Part shown: positions 9,042-17,408 of the stretch, in pieces
Layout: the number at the start of each line of letters is the position of its first letter
Position numbering within the stretch: the stretch's first letter is position 1
Assembly: GCA_964247385.1 (NCBI GenBank)
Contig: CAXTUB010000007.1
Span: 62,001-126,000, forward strand
Reading direction: 5' to 3'
DNA: 64,000 nucleotides
From: TMP-86 sp964247385
GTDB lineage: Bacteria > Pseudomonadota > Gammaproteobacteria > Steroidobacterales > Steroidobacteraceae
Program-made: the position numbers and the translations under genes
Notes under the pieces: model-generated
Databases searched by the model: none
What the model saw: only the letters and a program-made list of their open reading frames with translations
Told to the model about the DNA's origin: nothing

Positions 9042-10180
9042 TGCCCACGAAGTCCCGCAAGGGAAAACGCGCGGGCGCGATCAAACCCGTGCGTTATGCC
9101 GTCATCGGATTGGGCCACATTGCGCAAGCCGCGGTGCTACCCGCATTCGCGCATGCTCGATCCAACAGTGTTCTTGCAGCGCTGGTCTCCGGAACGCCGA
9201 AGAAATTACGCTCGCTGGGGCGGCGCTACGGCGTCGAGCGGCAGTGTTCTTACGAGAATGTGGATGCATTGTTCGAAAGCGGCGACATCGACGCCGTATA
9301 TATCGCGCTGCCTAATCATTTGCATCGTGAAATGACCGAGCGCGCGGCCCGCGCCAAGCTCCACGTGCTGTGCGAAAAACCCATGGCCGTCAACGCGAAG
9401 GATTGCGTCGCCATGCGCCGAGCAGCCCGGCAGAACGGCGTGAAGCTCATGATCGCTTATCGGCTGCATCTCGAGCGGGCGAGCCTGGAAGTCGCGCGGA
9501 TCGCGCGATCGCGCCAGCTCGGCGCCATGCGCTTCTTCACGTCCGACTTCTCGATGCAGATCCGCTCCCCCAACATCCGGCTGCTGCGCAAAGAGGGTGG
9601 AGGGCCGCTGCATGATATCGGCATCTACTGCATCAACGCGGCCCGCTCCTGTTTCGCGGCGGATCCGCTCGAGGTGTTTGCCGCGGCCACCCGGGGCAGC
9701 GATGCGCGCTTCAAGCAAGCTTACGAAACCGTGGTAGCGGTCATGCGCTTTTCTCGTGACCGGCTTGCGAGCTTCACGTGCAGCTTCGGTGCAGCGGATC
9801 GCTCGACTTATACGCTGACCGGTACGCGCGGCAGCATTACCGTCGACCCGGCTTACGAGTACGCTTCAGCAATCAACTATGTGGTGCGGAAAGGCGGACG
9901 TGAGAAGCATCGGGGCGCTGCGAAACGCGATCAGTTCGCGGCGGAGCTTGCGTATTTCTCTTCCTGTATTCGCGGCAATCGCGATCCCGAACCGTCGGCG
10001 GACGAGGGGCTCATGGATGTCCATATCATCGAGGCCATGATGCGCTCGATCAGCTCGCGTCGTTGGGTCCGCATCGATGCAAAGCCGCTCGTGCGGCGCG
10101 CGACGCTTCGGCAGGAGATCCATCGGCCCGCGGTACCCGCTGAACCCAAGCTCGTCGGTGTGGCTGCAGCGGGCCGATAA
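9041..10180 (+). CDS. Gfo/Idh/MocA family NAD(P)-dependent oxidoreductase
   Basis: The product is 379 residues with an N-terminal Rossmann domain (YAVIGLGHIAQAAVLPAF) and the hallmark catalytic motif HVLCEKPMAVN, whose Lys and Pro are conserved in this family. The GGPLHDIGIYCINAARS stretch carries the expected D..H-type active-site region, and the C-terminal alpha/beta domain resembles glucose-fructose oxidoreductases. Members act on sugars or cyclitols. The substrate here is unknown. The start codon shares a base with the hppD stop, so the two are probably one transcript, though no pathway link is known. Confidence 0.88.
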   Translation: MPTKSRKGKRAGAIKPVRYAVIGLGHIAQAAVLPAFAHARSNSVLAALVSGTPKKLRSLGRRYGVERQCSYENVDALFESGDIDAVYIALPNHLHREMTERAARAKLHVLCEKPMAVNAKDCVAMRRAARQNGVKLMIAYRLHLERASLEVARIARSRQLGAMRFFTSDFSMQIRSPNIRLLRKEGGGPLHDIGIYCINAARSCFAADPLEVFAAATRGSDARFKQAYETVVAVMRFSRDRLASFTCSFGAADRSTYTLTGTRGSITVDPAYEYASAINYVVRKGGREKHRGAAKRDQFAAELAYFSSCIRGNRDPEPSADEGLMDVHIIEAMMRSISSRRWVRIDAKPLVRRATLRQEIHRPAVPAEPKLVGVAAAGR

Positions 10181-10255
10181 GACCTTTCAAACGAGCTCGA
10201 GCCGCAAAGGGTGTATGCTCACAGAACGGTGGGGAACCCGCCCCGCCGCGGCGCT

Positions 10256-10522
10256 TTAGCGTAGTTGGCTGTCTTTGCTGCCGCGCCGGTTGTAGGCATT
10301 GAACGCAGGCTGGTTTTGATCGCTCGCTTCCTGACAGGCGATACAAAGCGTAACGCCAGGAACGGCGAGTCTGCGTGCCGCTGGAATCTCGCAGCCGCAT
10401 TCGGCGCACGACTCACGTCCCGGCCCCGTAGGCAAACGGCTCTTCGCGCGATCTACGGCGTCCTTTACCGTCGCGTCGATCTGATCTTGTACCGCGCCGT
10501 CCCCGGCCCAACCCGTCGCCAT
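10256..10522 (-). CDS. DksA/TraR family C4 zinc-finger protein, short form
   Basis: The product is 88 residues. The C-terminal half has a four-cysteine zinc finger (CAECG...CIACQ) followed by a short helix, as in TraR/YbiI-type proteins. The N-terminal helix AVQDQIDATVKDAVDRAKSRLP is short, so the long coiled coil of full DksA is missing. Short relatives bind RNA polymerase's secondary channel in phage and plasmid contexts. Here the role is inferred only from the fold. It faces the Gfo/Idh gene convergently. Confidence 0.8.
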   Translation of the reverse strand: MATGWAGDGAVQDQIDATVKDAVDRAKSRLPTGPGRESCAECGCEIPAARRLAVPGVTLCIACQEASDQNQPAFNAYNRRGSKDSQLR

Positions 10523-10609
10523 GCGTCACGATAAGCTCAAAATGAGGTGGGTTGCAATCCCGCGGCGGCGGGCTCCGTGGGGTCGCGTTGGAGCAAACTT
10601 GGCGGCTTC

Positions 10610-11149
10610 TTATAGTTTCTTGAACTTAAAAAGCTCATAGCCGGTTTCGCGCACGAAGACTGCGCTCAGCACGGAGCCGTCCTTCATCAAATCGTATGAG
10701 ACGCGCGCCGGCCAATGACCGCCTGAGTTGATCACAACGACGCTGCCCTCATTGCCTTGCACGATGGGCAGCGGCGGCAGGCCTCCAGGGGGCAAGTGCT
10801 GACCGCTCAAGAAGTACACATACTTCCCGCCCCGTACGACGATGCGCTCCTCATACATGCTGGAGCCACGAAATTCTGCGTTATCGTAGATCTTCCCGAC
10901 CAATGAGCCGTCGGGCGAGGCTTTCCACTCGTTGAAAGAAGGTTCTTGGGTCTCTGTCGCAGGATACAGCTGCTCCAATTGCCAGCGTCCAATCAAGAAG
11001 GCGAACTGTTTGGCCGGCGGCGACTTCGCGGAAATTGCCTGCGCCGTAAGATATACACGCGAGTCGTCAGAGGCCGCAGCCACGATTGATATCGAGCACG
11101 CTGCGGCCAACGCCAAAGACAGTGCCGCGAATCGATGTTTGACAAACAT
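10610..11149 (-). CDS. Exported lipocalin-like hypothetical protein
   Basis: The product is 179 residues with a clear signal peptide (FAALSLALAAACSISIVAAA). The mature part has FAFLIGRWQLEQLYPATE, EWKASPDGSLVGKIYD and YEERIVVRGGKYVYFLS, a pattern seen in small DUF6265/DUF1579-type beta-barrel proteins (FLxGxW, then xEWxxxxGGxLxG). No catalytic residue can be assigned. It stands alone between the zinc-finger gene and a weakly coding stretch. Confidence 0.65.
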   Translation of the reverse strand: MFVKHRFAALSLALAAACSISIVAAASDDSRVYLTAQAISAKSPPAKQFAFLIGRWQLEQLYPATETQEPSFNEWKASPDGSLVGKIYDNAEFRGSSMYEERIVVRGGKYVYFLSGQHLPPGGLPPLPIVQGNEGSVVVINSGGHWPARVSYDLMKDGSVLSAVFVRETGYELFKFKKL

Positions 11150-11305
11150 AAGCCATTCCCTCTTGTTCGCGCATGGCGCGCGCGTTGATAAAGTCCGACT
11201 CCAGTATGCTAAAAGTGTAGCTGGTGGCTATGCAATCTCTCAACGGAATTCTGACGTCGCATCTGCTCAGGGGCCGTTCGGCCGGCGGGTGAATCCATGT
11301 TTGGG

Positions 11306-11536
11306 CTAGCAGATGACCTTGAACGGATTCATGCTTGCGGCAATCAAATCGTTACCGTGTTCGTCTGTCAGCTTCACCAGGTGAACGCCGCGCTCTTTCG
11401 CCAGTCGTCGAAGTTCGATTAGTCCAACCCCGCGATTCTCGATCGCGGTGATCTTTCGTTGACTCATGGACCGTTGACCAGACTTTACCGAATCCAGCCA
11501 ACTCAAGGTCCAAGCAAGGGTCGGCGGTTGGGTCAA
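11306..11536 (-). CDS. Doubtful small ORF
   Basis: The open frame is 76 codons; an internal ATG at 11467 would give 53 residues, beginning MSQRKITAIENRG. The sequence from there (LIELRRLAKERGVHLVKLTDEHGND) is protein-like in composition, but no family is recognised and no good ribosome-binding site is seen. It may be a small gene or the remnant of one. Confidence 0.25.
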   Translation of the reverse strand: MTQPPTLAWTLSWLDSVKSGQRSMSQRKITAIENRGVGLIELRRLAKERGVHLVKLTDEHGNDLIAASMNPFKVIC

Positions 11537-11691
11537 GGGTTTTCTTTCTCCAATTGATGAAGGGATCAGTCAGAAAAGCAGACGAGTACAAAACCCTGTA
11601 GGCTCCGTCAGCGGATCGAGTCGCGCGGGAAGTGCCGACGAATCACTCGATGATATTCTCTTGGCCGAGAATCCATCAGCGGAGAGTGAAT

Positions 11692-12399
11692 ATGGCGCTG
11701 ACTATTGGAACCGGTCCGTTCGCAACGGGGCGCGACGGTCATTTCGACGTGGAGCCGCCACGCATCCCTTTGAACTATTGGGAACCTTTTCCCAAGCGCT
11801 TGCGCGTCATGATTGGTGGTGAGACTGCAGTGGATAGCCGCAATGTGATTGCATGGCATCAGACCGGAAAGATCATGCGGCTGTGCGTTCCGCTCTCTGA
11901 GGTGCGTCGGGAGATCCTGCCGTCGGGCTCGTTCGAGCAACCGGTCCCCGCGGCGCTCAAAACGTATTTGAGCCTGAACTTGGAAAAGCTCGACACCTGG
12001 TATCTGGAAAACGAGTTGGGGTACGCGCATCCTCGTGATCCCTATCACCGTGTCGACGTGCATCATTCCGATCAGCATGTGTTGGTCCGAGTGGGGCAAA
12101 CCACCGTCGCCGAGACGTCAACGCCAGCCATCTTATTCGAAACGTCGTTGGCTCCGCGTTACTACTTCTCGCCGGCTGCGATTCGACCGGGGCTACTGCA
12201 AAAGAGCGAGACGGTATCGCGCTGTCCGTATAAAGGCGATGGTCAACATTGGCATGTGGTTGTCGACGGCCGCCGGATCGTCGATGCCGTCTGGAACCTC
12301 ACCACGCCGATGGATGACGCACTTTTGATTCCTCGGTGGTTTAGTTTTTACGCCGAGAAGGTCGATCTAGAAGTGGACGGTGAGAAGATTTCGCATTGA
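11692..12399 (+). CDS. DUF427 domain protein, two tandem modules
   Basis: The product is 235 residues from an ATG with GGAGAG 11 bases upstream; an earlier in-frame codon at 11632 is less likely. Two related halves are visible. The first contains RVMIGGETAVDSRNVIAWHQTGKIMRLCVPLSEV. The second is more canonical: VRVGQTTVAETSTPAILFET, PRYYFSPAAIRP, SRCPYKGDGQHWHV. The TxCPYKGxAxY-type segment is the family hallmark. The function of DUF427 proteins is not established. There is no close operon partner. Confidence 0.82.
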   Translation: MALTIGTGPFATGRDGHFDVEPPRIPLNYWEPFPKRLRVMIGGETAVDSRNVIAWHQTGKIMRLCVPLSEVRREILPSGSFEQPVPAALKTYLSLNLEKLDTWYLENELGYAHPRDPYHRVDVHHSDQHVLVRVGQTTVAETSTPAILFETSLAPRYYFSPAAIRPGLLQKSETVSRCPYKGDGQHWHVVVDGRRIVDAVWNLTTPMDDALLIPRWFSFYAEKVDLEVDGEKISH

Positions 12400-12588
12400 T
12401 GACGACTTGTTCGTCGTCCTCGAAATTCATGCGGGGAAACATCATTAGGAGATTTCCGCCTCACCAGCGGTTGCGGGCACCGCAAATGAGCTCGGCGCGT
12501 CGCCTCCTACGCAAAGAAGCGCCATCGGCGAAGGCTTTCGGATGGCGGGCCTACGGCATGCGGTAGCGGTCGCACCTAACGTGGCGCG

Positions 12589-13293
12589 ATGATGAATACC
12601 GCAATGATGAATACAAGAGCTGCCCACGTTTCGCAGACCGTCGCTCGTGGTGCGTTGATCGATGATTTCAGCTTGTTTGTAGCAGCTCAGTCTTTTCCGT
12701 GCGTGGGCGCGAAGTCGGCGCTGAACCGAGAGCGCATGGAGTTCGAGGTCTGCGAGCAGCTTGGATCGAGGGATAGCGCGGAAATTCTTCGCGAGCGTCT
12801 TGCGCATTTTTCCGTGCGCAATCCAGTGCCGGGCGTTGACCCCATTTCCTTCGTCGCCATTTTTCGGGAAGATGTGGCCGGCGAAGAAGATTTTCACAGA
12901 AAACTTTGGACGCAGCTGCAGTCCATCCATGATTTGGACATCAAGGAAAATTCCTGGGCGCCGGACGTGAGCGATGATCCTGATTCTGCGGATTTTTCCT
13001 TCAGCGTGGCGTCGCGAGCTTTTTTCGTCGTTGGGCTGCACCCTCACTCTTCGCGGTTCGCCCGGCGTGCGCCGCGACCTACGCTCGTCTTCAATTTCCA
13101 TGACCAATTCGAGGCGCTGCGTGCCAGTGGGCGCTTCCAGAAGCTGCAATCTGCGATCCGCGTACGTGACGTGGCCCTTCAGGGCGATATCAATCCGGCG
13201 CTCGCGAGTTTTGGCGAAGCCTCTGAGGCGCTTCAATATTCTGGCCGCGCCAACTGCGAATGTCCCTTTCGCGCTCGATCGGAGCCTGCCTGA
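12589..13293 (+). CDS. YqcI/YcgG family protein (GntA-like)
   Basis: The product is 234 residues. The family signature appears as FPCVGAKSALNRERMEFEVC near residue 36, then VPGVDPISFVAIF, FSFSVASRAFFVVGLHPHSSRFARRAPRPTLVFNFHDQFEALR and a C-terminal ASFGEASEALQYSG. YqcI/YcgG proteins include GntA, a heme-dependent N-hydroxylase acting on a guanidino compound in guanitoxin biosynthesis. That activity is not shown for this branch. Two in-frame copies of ATGATGAATAC (12589-12599, 12604-12614) give redundant start codons. The 3' end overlaps the DUF1989 gene by 34 bp. Confidence 0.8.
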   Translation: MMNTAMMNTRAAHVSQTVARGALIDDFSLFVAAQSFPCVGAKSALNRERMEFEVCEQLGSRDSAEILRERLAHFSVRNPVPGVDPISFVAIFREDVAGEEDFHRKLWTQLQSIHDLDIKENSWAPDVSDDPDSADFSFSVASRAFFVVGLHPHSSRFARRAPRPTLVFNFHDQFEALRASGRFQKLQSAIRVRDVALQGDINPALASFGEASEALQYSGRANCECPFRARSEPA

Positions 13294-13949
13294 GCGCCGC
13301 ATCCGCGTCGGGGAACGGCTCCTCAGAGTCCGTCGTTTCGCCCGCAAGTGGAGGTCGTATCGCTCCGCAATCCGGATGCGGCTTTCGCATGAAGCAAGGC
13401 GATATCTTGCGTGTCGTGGACCCGCTAGGCGAGCAGGTGTCCGATCTTTTCGCCTTCGCGGCGGACAACCGGGACTCCTCACTTTCGTCCGGCCGGACCA
13501 TCGACTATGCGAGCAAAATCTACTTATCGAGCGGAGATGTCTTGTGGTCTAACGACAGCCGTCCGATGTTCACCATACTGCGCGATGATGTCCGCCGCCA
13601 CGATTTCCTTTTGACGCCGTGCAGCCAGGCGATGTTCGAGATCTTATACCAGCATCGCGGCCACCATCCGAGTTGCTTTGAAAACCTCGTCAATGCGTTT
13701 CAATCGTTTGGAATCGGACCTGAAAGAATCTCGACTACATTCAATATTTTCATGCGCGTGGATGTTTCCTCCGATGGCGAGGTCACCGTGAAGCCGCCGC
13801 TGTCGAAGCCCGGCGACACCCTCGAGTTGCGCGCCGAGATGGACTTGATCTGCGGCTTGACCGCTTGCTCTGCGGAGGGCTCGAATAACGGAACGTTCAA
13901 ACCGATTGACTGGGAAGTCATTGCTTCACCGCGCAGCGCCATGGACTGA
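13260..13949 (+). CDS. DUF1989 (urea carboxylase-associated) protein
   Basis: The product is 229 residues; the first ~30 are Ser/Ala/Gly-rich and may be untranslated, with a later start possible near MKQGDILRV. The conserved core is present: KQGDILRVVDPLGEQVSDLFAFAADN, TIDYASKIYLSSGDVLWSNDSRPMFTILRDDVRRHDFLLTPCS, INPFMR-like FNIFMRVDV, and DLICGLTACSAEGSNNG. The Cys and Asp residues match a metal site of the family. Paired DUF1989 subunits have been characterised as carboxyguanidine deiminase. Here only one copy exists, overlapping a YqcI/YcgG gene instead of urea carboxylase genes. Confidence 0.82.
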   Translation: MSLSRSIGACLSAASASGNGSSESVVSPASGGRIAPQSGCGFRMKQGDILRVVDPLGEQVSDLFAFAADNRDSSLSSGRTIDYASKIYLSSGDVLWSNDSRPMFTILRDDVRRHDFLLTPCSQAMFEILYQHRGHHPSCFENLVNAFQSFGIGPERISTTFNIFMRVDVSSDGEVTVKPPLSKPGDTLELRAEMDLICGLTACSAEGSNNGTFKPIDWEVIASPRSAMD

Positions 13950-14075
13950 ATGCATCCATCGAGAGGGCTGTCGGCCATCGAGATGGCGATACTGCCGCAA
14001 AAGAACTCGGTGATACTCCACGAAAGCACCCGTCATTGAAAGCATGGCAATTCGGCGATTTGAAATGCCGTTTCG

Positions 14076-14456
14076 CTACCATGCGACTCGCCGGACGAGC
14101 TCAGAGACAGCCTCGAAGTGTGCGTCGCGCGTCAGGATCGGCATCCCATGCTCCAGGGCAAGAGCCGCAATCCAGGCATCGTTAGCCGGAATTGGGCGCC
14201 CCAGCCGTTTTAGCGCTAATCGAACTCGAGCGTAGGAACTGGCGGTGTCCTCAGAAACTGTGAGCACCTCGAAGTCCTTAAGGTACGAAACCAACCAACC
14301 GTCATAGGCAGAGCGGTGTCGCGACTGTGCAATCCCGTACTGAAACTCTCCAAGCACGATCACCGGAATCGCCGCACGAGCATGCGCAGCCATCGCAGCG
14401 CGAACGCGCTCCTCGCCATCGACAAATGCTGAGAGCGCGTTGGTATCCAGAATCAA
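14076..14456 (-). CDS. PIN-domain ribonuclease toxin, VapC-like
   Basis: The product is 126 residues. The acidic PIN residues are visible: D4 in MILDTNALSAF, E38 in VIVLGEFQYGI, D93 in ANDAWIAALAL and D111 in LTRDAHF. These form the Mg-dependent RNase site of VapC toxins, which usually cleave tRNA or rRNA. The start overlaps the stop of the upstream antitoxin gene by 4 bp (ATGA), the standard arrangement for a vapBC operon. It converges on the DUF1989 gene. Confidence 0.9.
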   Translation of the reverse strand: MILDTNALSAFVDGEERVRAAMAAHARAAIPVIVLGEFQYGIAQSRHRSAYDGWLVSYLKDFEVLTVSEDTASSYARVRLALKRLGRPIPANDAWIAALALEHGMPILTRDAHFEAVSELVRRVAW

Positions 14457-14725
14457 TCGCGATCTTCGATTTCGACGACTCCGAAGGTCTCATCGATGAC
14501 CTTTTGGATATGGGCTGTTTCCTTGCGTAGCCTTCGCAATCCGCCAAAGCCACCCGCCCAACTGGGCTCTGCATGCTTCGCCTCGCCGCGATTTTTTATC
14601 TTATCTTGCAAAGCTTCGGTGAAAAAATCTTTAAGCGACTGGCCTCGTTCTGCGGCTCTCGCTTTTGCCTGTCGAAACAATCCGTCTGGCAGCTCCACCG
14701 TGGTTTTCACGCCCCATATTACCAT
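14453..14725 (-). CDS. Antitoxin of the VapBC-like module
   Basis: The product is 90 residues. The N-terminal VKTTVELPDGLFRQAKARAAERGQSLKDFFTEAL is a ribbon-helix-helix DNA-binding fold. The Trp/Gly-rich tail (PSWAGGFGGLRRLRKE) followed by an acidic end (FGVVEIEDRD) is a plausible toxin-neutralising segment. It precedes the PIN toxin and overlaps it by 4 bp, so the pair should be co-transcribed and autorepressed. Confidence 0.85.
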   Translation of the reverse strand: MVIWGVKTTVELPDGLFRQAKARAAERGQSLKDFFTEALQDKIKNRGEAKHAEPSWAGGFGGLRRLRKETAHIQKVIDETFGVVEIEDRD

Positions 14726-14733
14726 ATTTATGG
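14714..14733. promoter_or_regulatory. Candidate VapB operator over the start codon
   Basis: The segment CCATATTACCATATTTATGG contains two direct CCATATT copies (14714-14720, 14722-14728) and a CCATA/TATGG inverted pair (14722-14733). It covers the antitoxin start codon and stands out as AT-rich in GC-rich surroundings. Ribbon-helix-helix antitoxins bind such short repeats. No binding evidence exists. Confidence 0.3.
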
Positions 14734-14885
14734 AACCTGAAAGAAAAGTAGCTTGGTGCAGGAAGTCCGCGCGGGCCGAGCAGTCGGCGCTCGATAGGCC
14801 GTGCAGGAACGAGCGGCAAAAGCGGAATACATGCTTCGCTATGAGCTGGCGGAGTTCGCGTTAGGAATCGACCCACAGGAAAAAA

Positions 14886-14958
<73 letters not shown>

Positions 14959-15056
14959 GCTGAACCGTGGACTATTACATCGAAGGCGGTGCGGAGCGTC
15001 AAGAATCGAGCGGGCGGCGCCAGTCATGCGGCCGGGGAAGCCTAAGCCGCTCCGCG

Positions 15057-15062
15057 TATAAT
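15057..15062 (+). promoter_or_regulatory. Candidate -10 box TATAAT
   Basis: A perfect TATAAT lies 41 bases before the chosen start of the exported protein at 15103. No convincing -35 hexamer sits at the right distance. The same context CGTATAATGC recurs before the DUF1820 gene. Confidence 0.35.
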
Positions 15063-15102
15063 GCGCGCCGCTGGCACGACGCCGCGCTCATGGGGGAAGT
15101 TC

Positions 15103-16272
15103 ATGCGATTGCATATGCCGCTGCTTGGCGCGTGTCTCATAGGGGCTGCCTCCTTTGCAATCAACGCAGCGCGCGCCGACGTATCGATTGACGAGAAGAC
15201 CGTTCTGGACCTCTCGCTATTCAAGGGAAGCATGAGCTCTTCCGAGAGTTTTAGTGCGGACAAGAAGCGGCGTGATTCAAATTTTCGATGCGAAGGCTTT
15301 ATGTCGTTCCTCTGCGGCAACCACTCGACGGCGCAGATCGTGCGGCTCGATCAAGGCGTCACATGGGAGCTCGAGCCCGACAAGAAGCGATATCGCGAAG
15401 AACCGTTCATGACGCCCGCGCAGCGCAAGGAAATGCAAACTCGCTTGATGGCGAATCTCGAGAAAGCCAAGCAATGCAATGCGCAGCGCCCGCAAGCACA
15501 ATCCGGCCTCGACACCTCAAAGTGCCAGATGTCCGCGCAAAAATTCGATTCCAAAAATCTCGGCGATGACGGTCAGATCATCGGTCACAGCGTGCATCGC
15601 GGGCGCATCAGCATGACGCAAACGTGCACAGACAGGGATACCGGCGATGTGTGCGACATGACGTATGCATTCGACCTGTGGCTCACCAACGATAAGATCG
15701 ATGGCATCCAGGACCGCGAGGCATTTCAGAAGGCGTATCTGGCAAAGATGGGTTTCACGGGTGACTCAACCGCCGCGATGCAAATTCAAGTGAAGCAGAT
15801 GCTTGCGCCCTATTCGAAAGAAATGGGAGAGCTGCAGGCCAGAGCGGTTGAGTTCAAAGGCGTGCCGTTGCGCTCCGCGATGCACATTGCATATGGCGGT
15901 CCCAAATGTGGAGCCGCGGCCAAATCGCAGACCGAGACGCAGTCCGACACCAGCGCTCAGGATCGCGAGGCTGCGGCTCGAATGCTTCAGTCGGCGGGCG
16001 CAAAACTCGCTGGTTTGTTCGGCAAGAAGAAAAAGGCCGAGGATGCCGCACCCGCGACGCCGGCGAACACGACAGCGCCCTCGGCAGCACTCGATGCCGA
16101 TGCGCCAAATACCGTGAGGCTCGTGTCGTTCACGACCGAGACGACGGCGATTCGCCCCGGCTCAATCGCAGCGGATCAGTTCGAAGTGCCTGCGGGATGG
16201 ACAAAGGTGCCCCCGGAGCCCGCGAAGACCGCGAAAGATTTCACTTGCGACCACTCGGACTCGGGCAAGTAG
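15103..16272 (+). CDS. Exported hypothetical protein
   Basis: The product is 389 residues from an ATG with GGGGGAAG just upstream. A signal peptide is clear (LHMPLLGACLIGAASFAINAARA, mature start DVSIDEK). The mature region mentions cell-envelope features: Cys pairs (CEGFMSFLCG, CNAQ...CQM, CTDRDTGDVCDM) and a TWELEPDKKRYREEPF segment resembling DUF4412-like lipocalin repeats. The C-terminal third is Ala/Pro-rich with a KKKK patch. Its role is unknown, and it is monocistronic between tRNA-Phe and a convergent HDOD gene. Confidence 0.75.
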   Translation: MRLHMPLLGACLIGAASFAINAARADVSIDEKTVLDLSLFKGSMSSSESFSADKKRRDSNFRCEGFMSFLCGNHSTAQIVRLDQGVTWELEPDKKRYREEPFMTPAQRKEMQTRLMANLEKAKQCNAQRPQAQSGLDTSKCQMSAQKFDSKNLGDDGQIIGHSVHRGRISMTQTCTDRDTGDVCDMTYAFDLWLTNDKIDGIQDREAFQKAYLAKMGFTGDSTAAMQIQVKQMLAPYSKEMGELQARAVEFKGVPLRSAMHIAYGGPKCGAAAKSQTETQSDTSAQDREAAARMLQSAGAKLAGLFGKKKKAEDAAPATPANTTAPSAALDADAPNTVRLVSFTTETTAIRPGSIAADQFEVPAGWTKVPPEPAKTAKDFTCDHSDSGK

Positions 16273-16383
16273 GGGAGAGTGGAGCGCCGGTGGCGCCTCC
16301 CGATTGCCTAAGCTTCGCGCTGCCGCATTCATCACGATGTGATGGGAAGCCGCGTGTAAAGCTAAGTATCCGGAAGCGCGTAA

Positions 16384-17289
16384 CTACACCCCGAGCGCAG
16401 CGTGCAGCGCGCCGAGTTGGCACTCGGCGTGCGTGAGCGTGGCGGCGCAATCCTCCGGCTTCAGTGCGAGGGTGCGGAAAGAGTTAACGCCCTGCATATC
16501 GACGGCTCGCGGCTCGGGCGTGGCCAACGCCTCGGCAAAAATGACGCTGCACACGATGATATCTGTCAGATCGGCCTCGTGCCGAATCTTGCGTTCATAG
16601 TCTTGCTGATTGCCGACCGCTTCAGCCATGTCTTCCGAAAAGCCCCAATTCTCGAGTACCGACTTGCCGATGGAGGGATGCCAACCCGAAATCATCTCGA
16701 TGCAGCTCGCATCGCTGTTGAGGGCGGCGGACTGCCCTACCGCGCGAACCATGATGTATAGCCGACCTATTCCGTAGAGAAGACCTGTCAGAAAAGCCTG
16801 ATCAGGGCTGAGCTTCGTGCGGCGCGAGAGCACCTGAGCAATGGACGCCACTGCAATGCTTTCTTTCCAAAGCGCGGTCATCTGCTTTGCGATCGGCTTG
16901 AGCACTGCCTCGTTCTGCATCTGTTGAACCGCGAACGACATGGTCGCGCTCTGCACCATCTGGTGACCGAGTCGCGTGATGGCGGTGCGTAGATCCGTGA
17001 TCGGCTTGCCCGTCGTGTTGAACGCTGCGGAATTCGCGGTCTGCAAAAGGCGCGCGGCCAGTCTTGGCTCGGCTCCCACGATGCGCACCGTTTGTTCGGC
17101 AGTGGTTCGTGGGTCCGCCAACGCATTCTTCACCCGGATCACGATGTCGGGAAAACACGGAAGCTCGACCGTGCCGCGCGACAATTCGTTGGCCAGCTCG
17201 CGCAAGAACTCGAGCGGCGACGACACCTGCGTTTGCGCGAATGCGGGATTACCTTTGGCTTTGAAACTCAGTGCTCCGGTATTCGACAT
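16384..17289 (-). CDS. HDOD-domain signalling protein
   Basis: The product is 301 residues from the ATG at 17289; an upstream in-frame start would add 17 poorly conserved residues. The HDOD core is recognisable: LPCFPDIVIRVKNALADP, IVGAEPRLAARLLQTANSAAF, ITDLRTAITRLGHQMVQ and FLTGLLYGIGRLYIM. In true HD phosphohydrolases the last segment would read GLLHDIG. Here His and Asp are replaced by Tyr and Gly, as usual for HDOD. Such proteins act as regulators in stress, motility or c-di-GMP networks. Confidence 0.88.
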   Translation of the reverse strand: MSNTGALSFKAKGNPAFAQTQVSSPLEFLRELANELSRGTVELPCFPDIVIRVKNALADPRTTAEQTVRIVGAEPRLAARLLQTANSAAFNTTGKPITDLRTAITRLGHQMVQSATMSFAVQQMQNEAVLKPIAKQMTALWKESIAVASIAQVLSRRTKLSPDQAFLTGLLYGIGRLYIMVRAVGQSAALNSDASCIEMISGWHPSIGKSVLENWGFSEDMAEAVGNQQDYERKIRHEADLTDIIVCSVIFAEALATPEPRAVDMQGVNSFRTLALKPEDCAATLTHAECQLGALHAALGV

Positions 17290-17408
17290 AATTCTTCGCT
17301 CTTGCGTTGAGTGATGAGGTTCGCAGTTTTCAAAGCGCAAAGTTAACTCAATCCAATCGGCCCATCTTTGACCGGTTCGACACTCAGCGATATTCGTCGG
17401 AAATTGAG

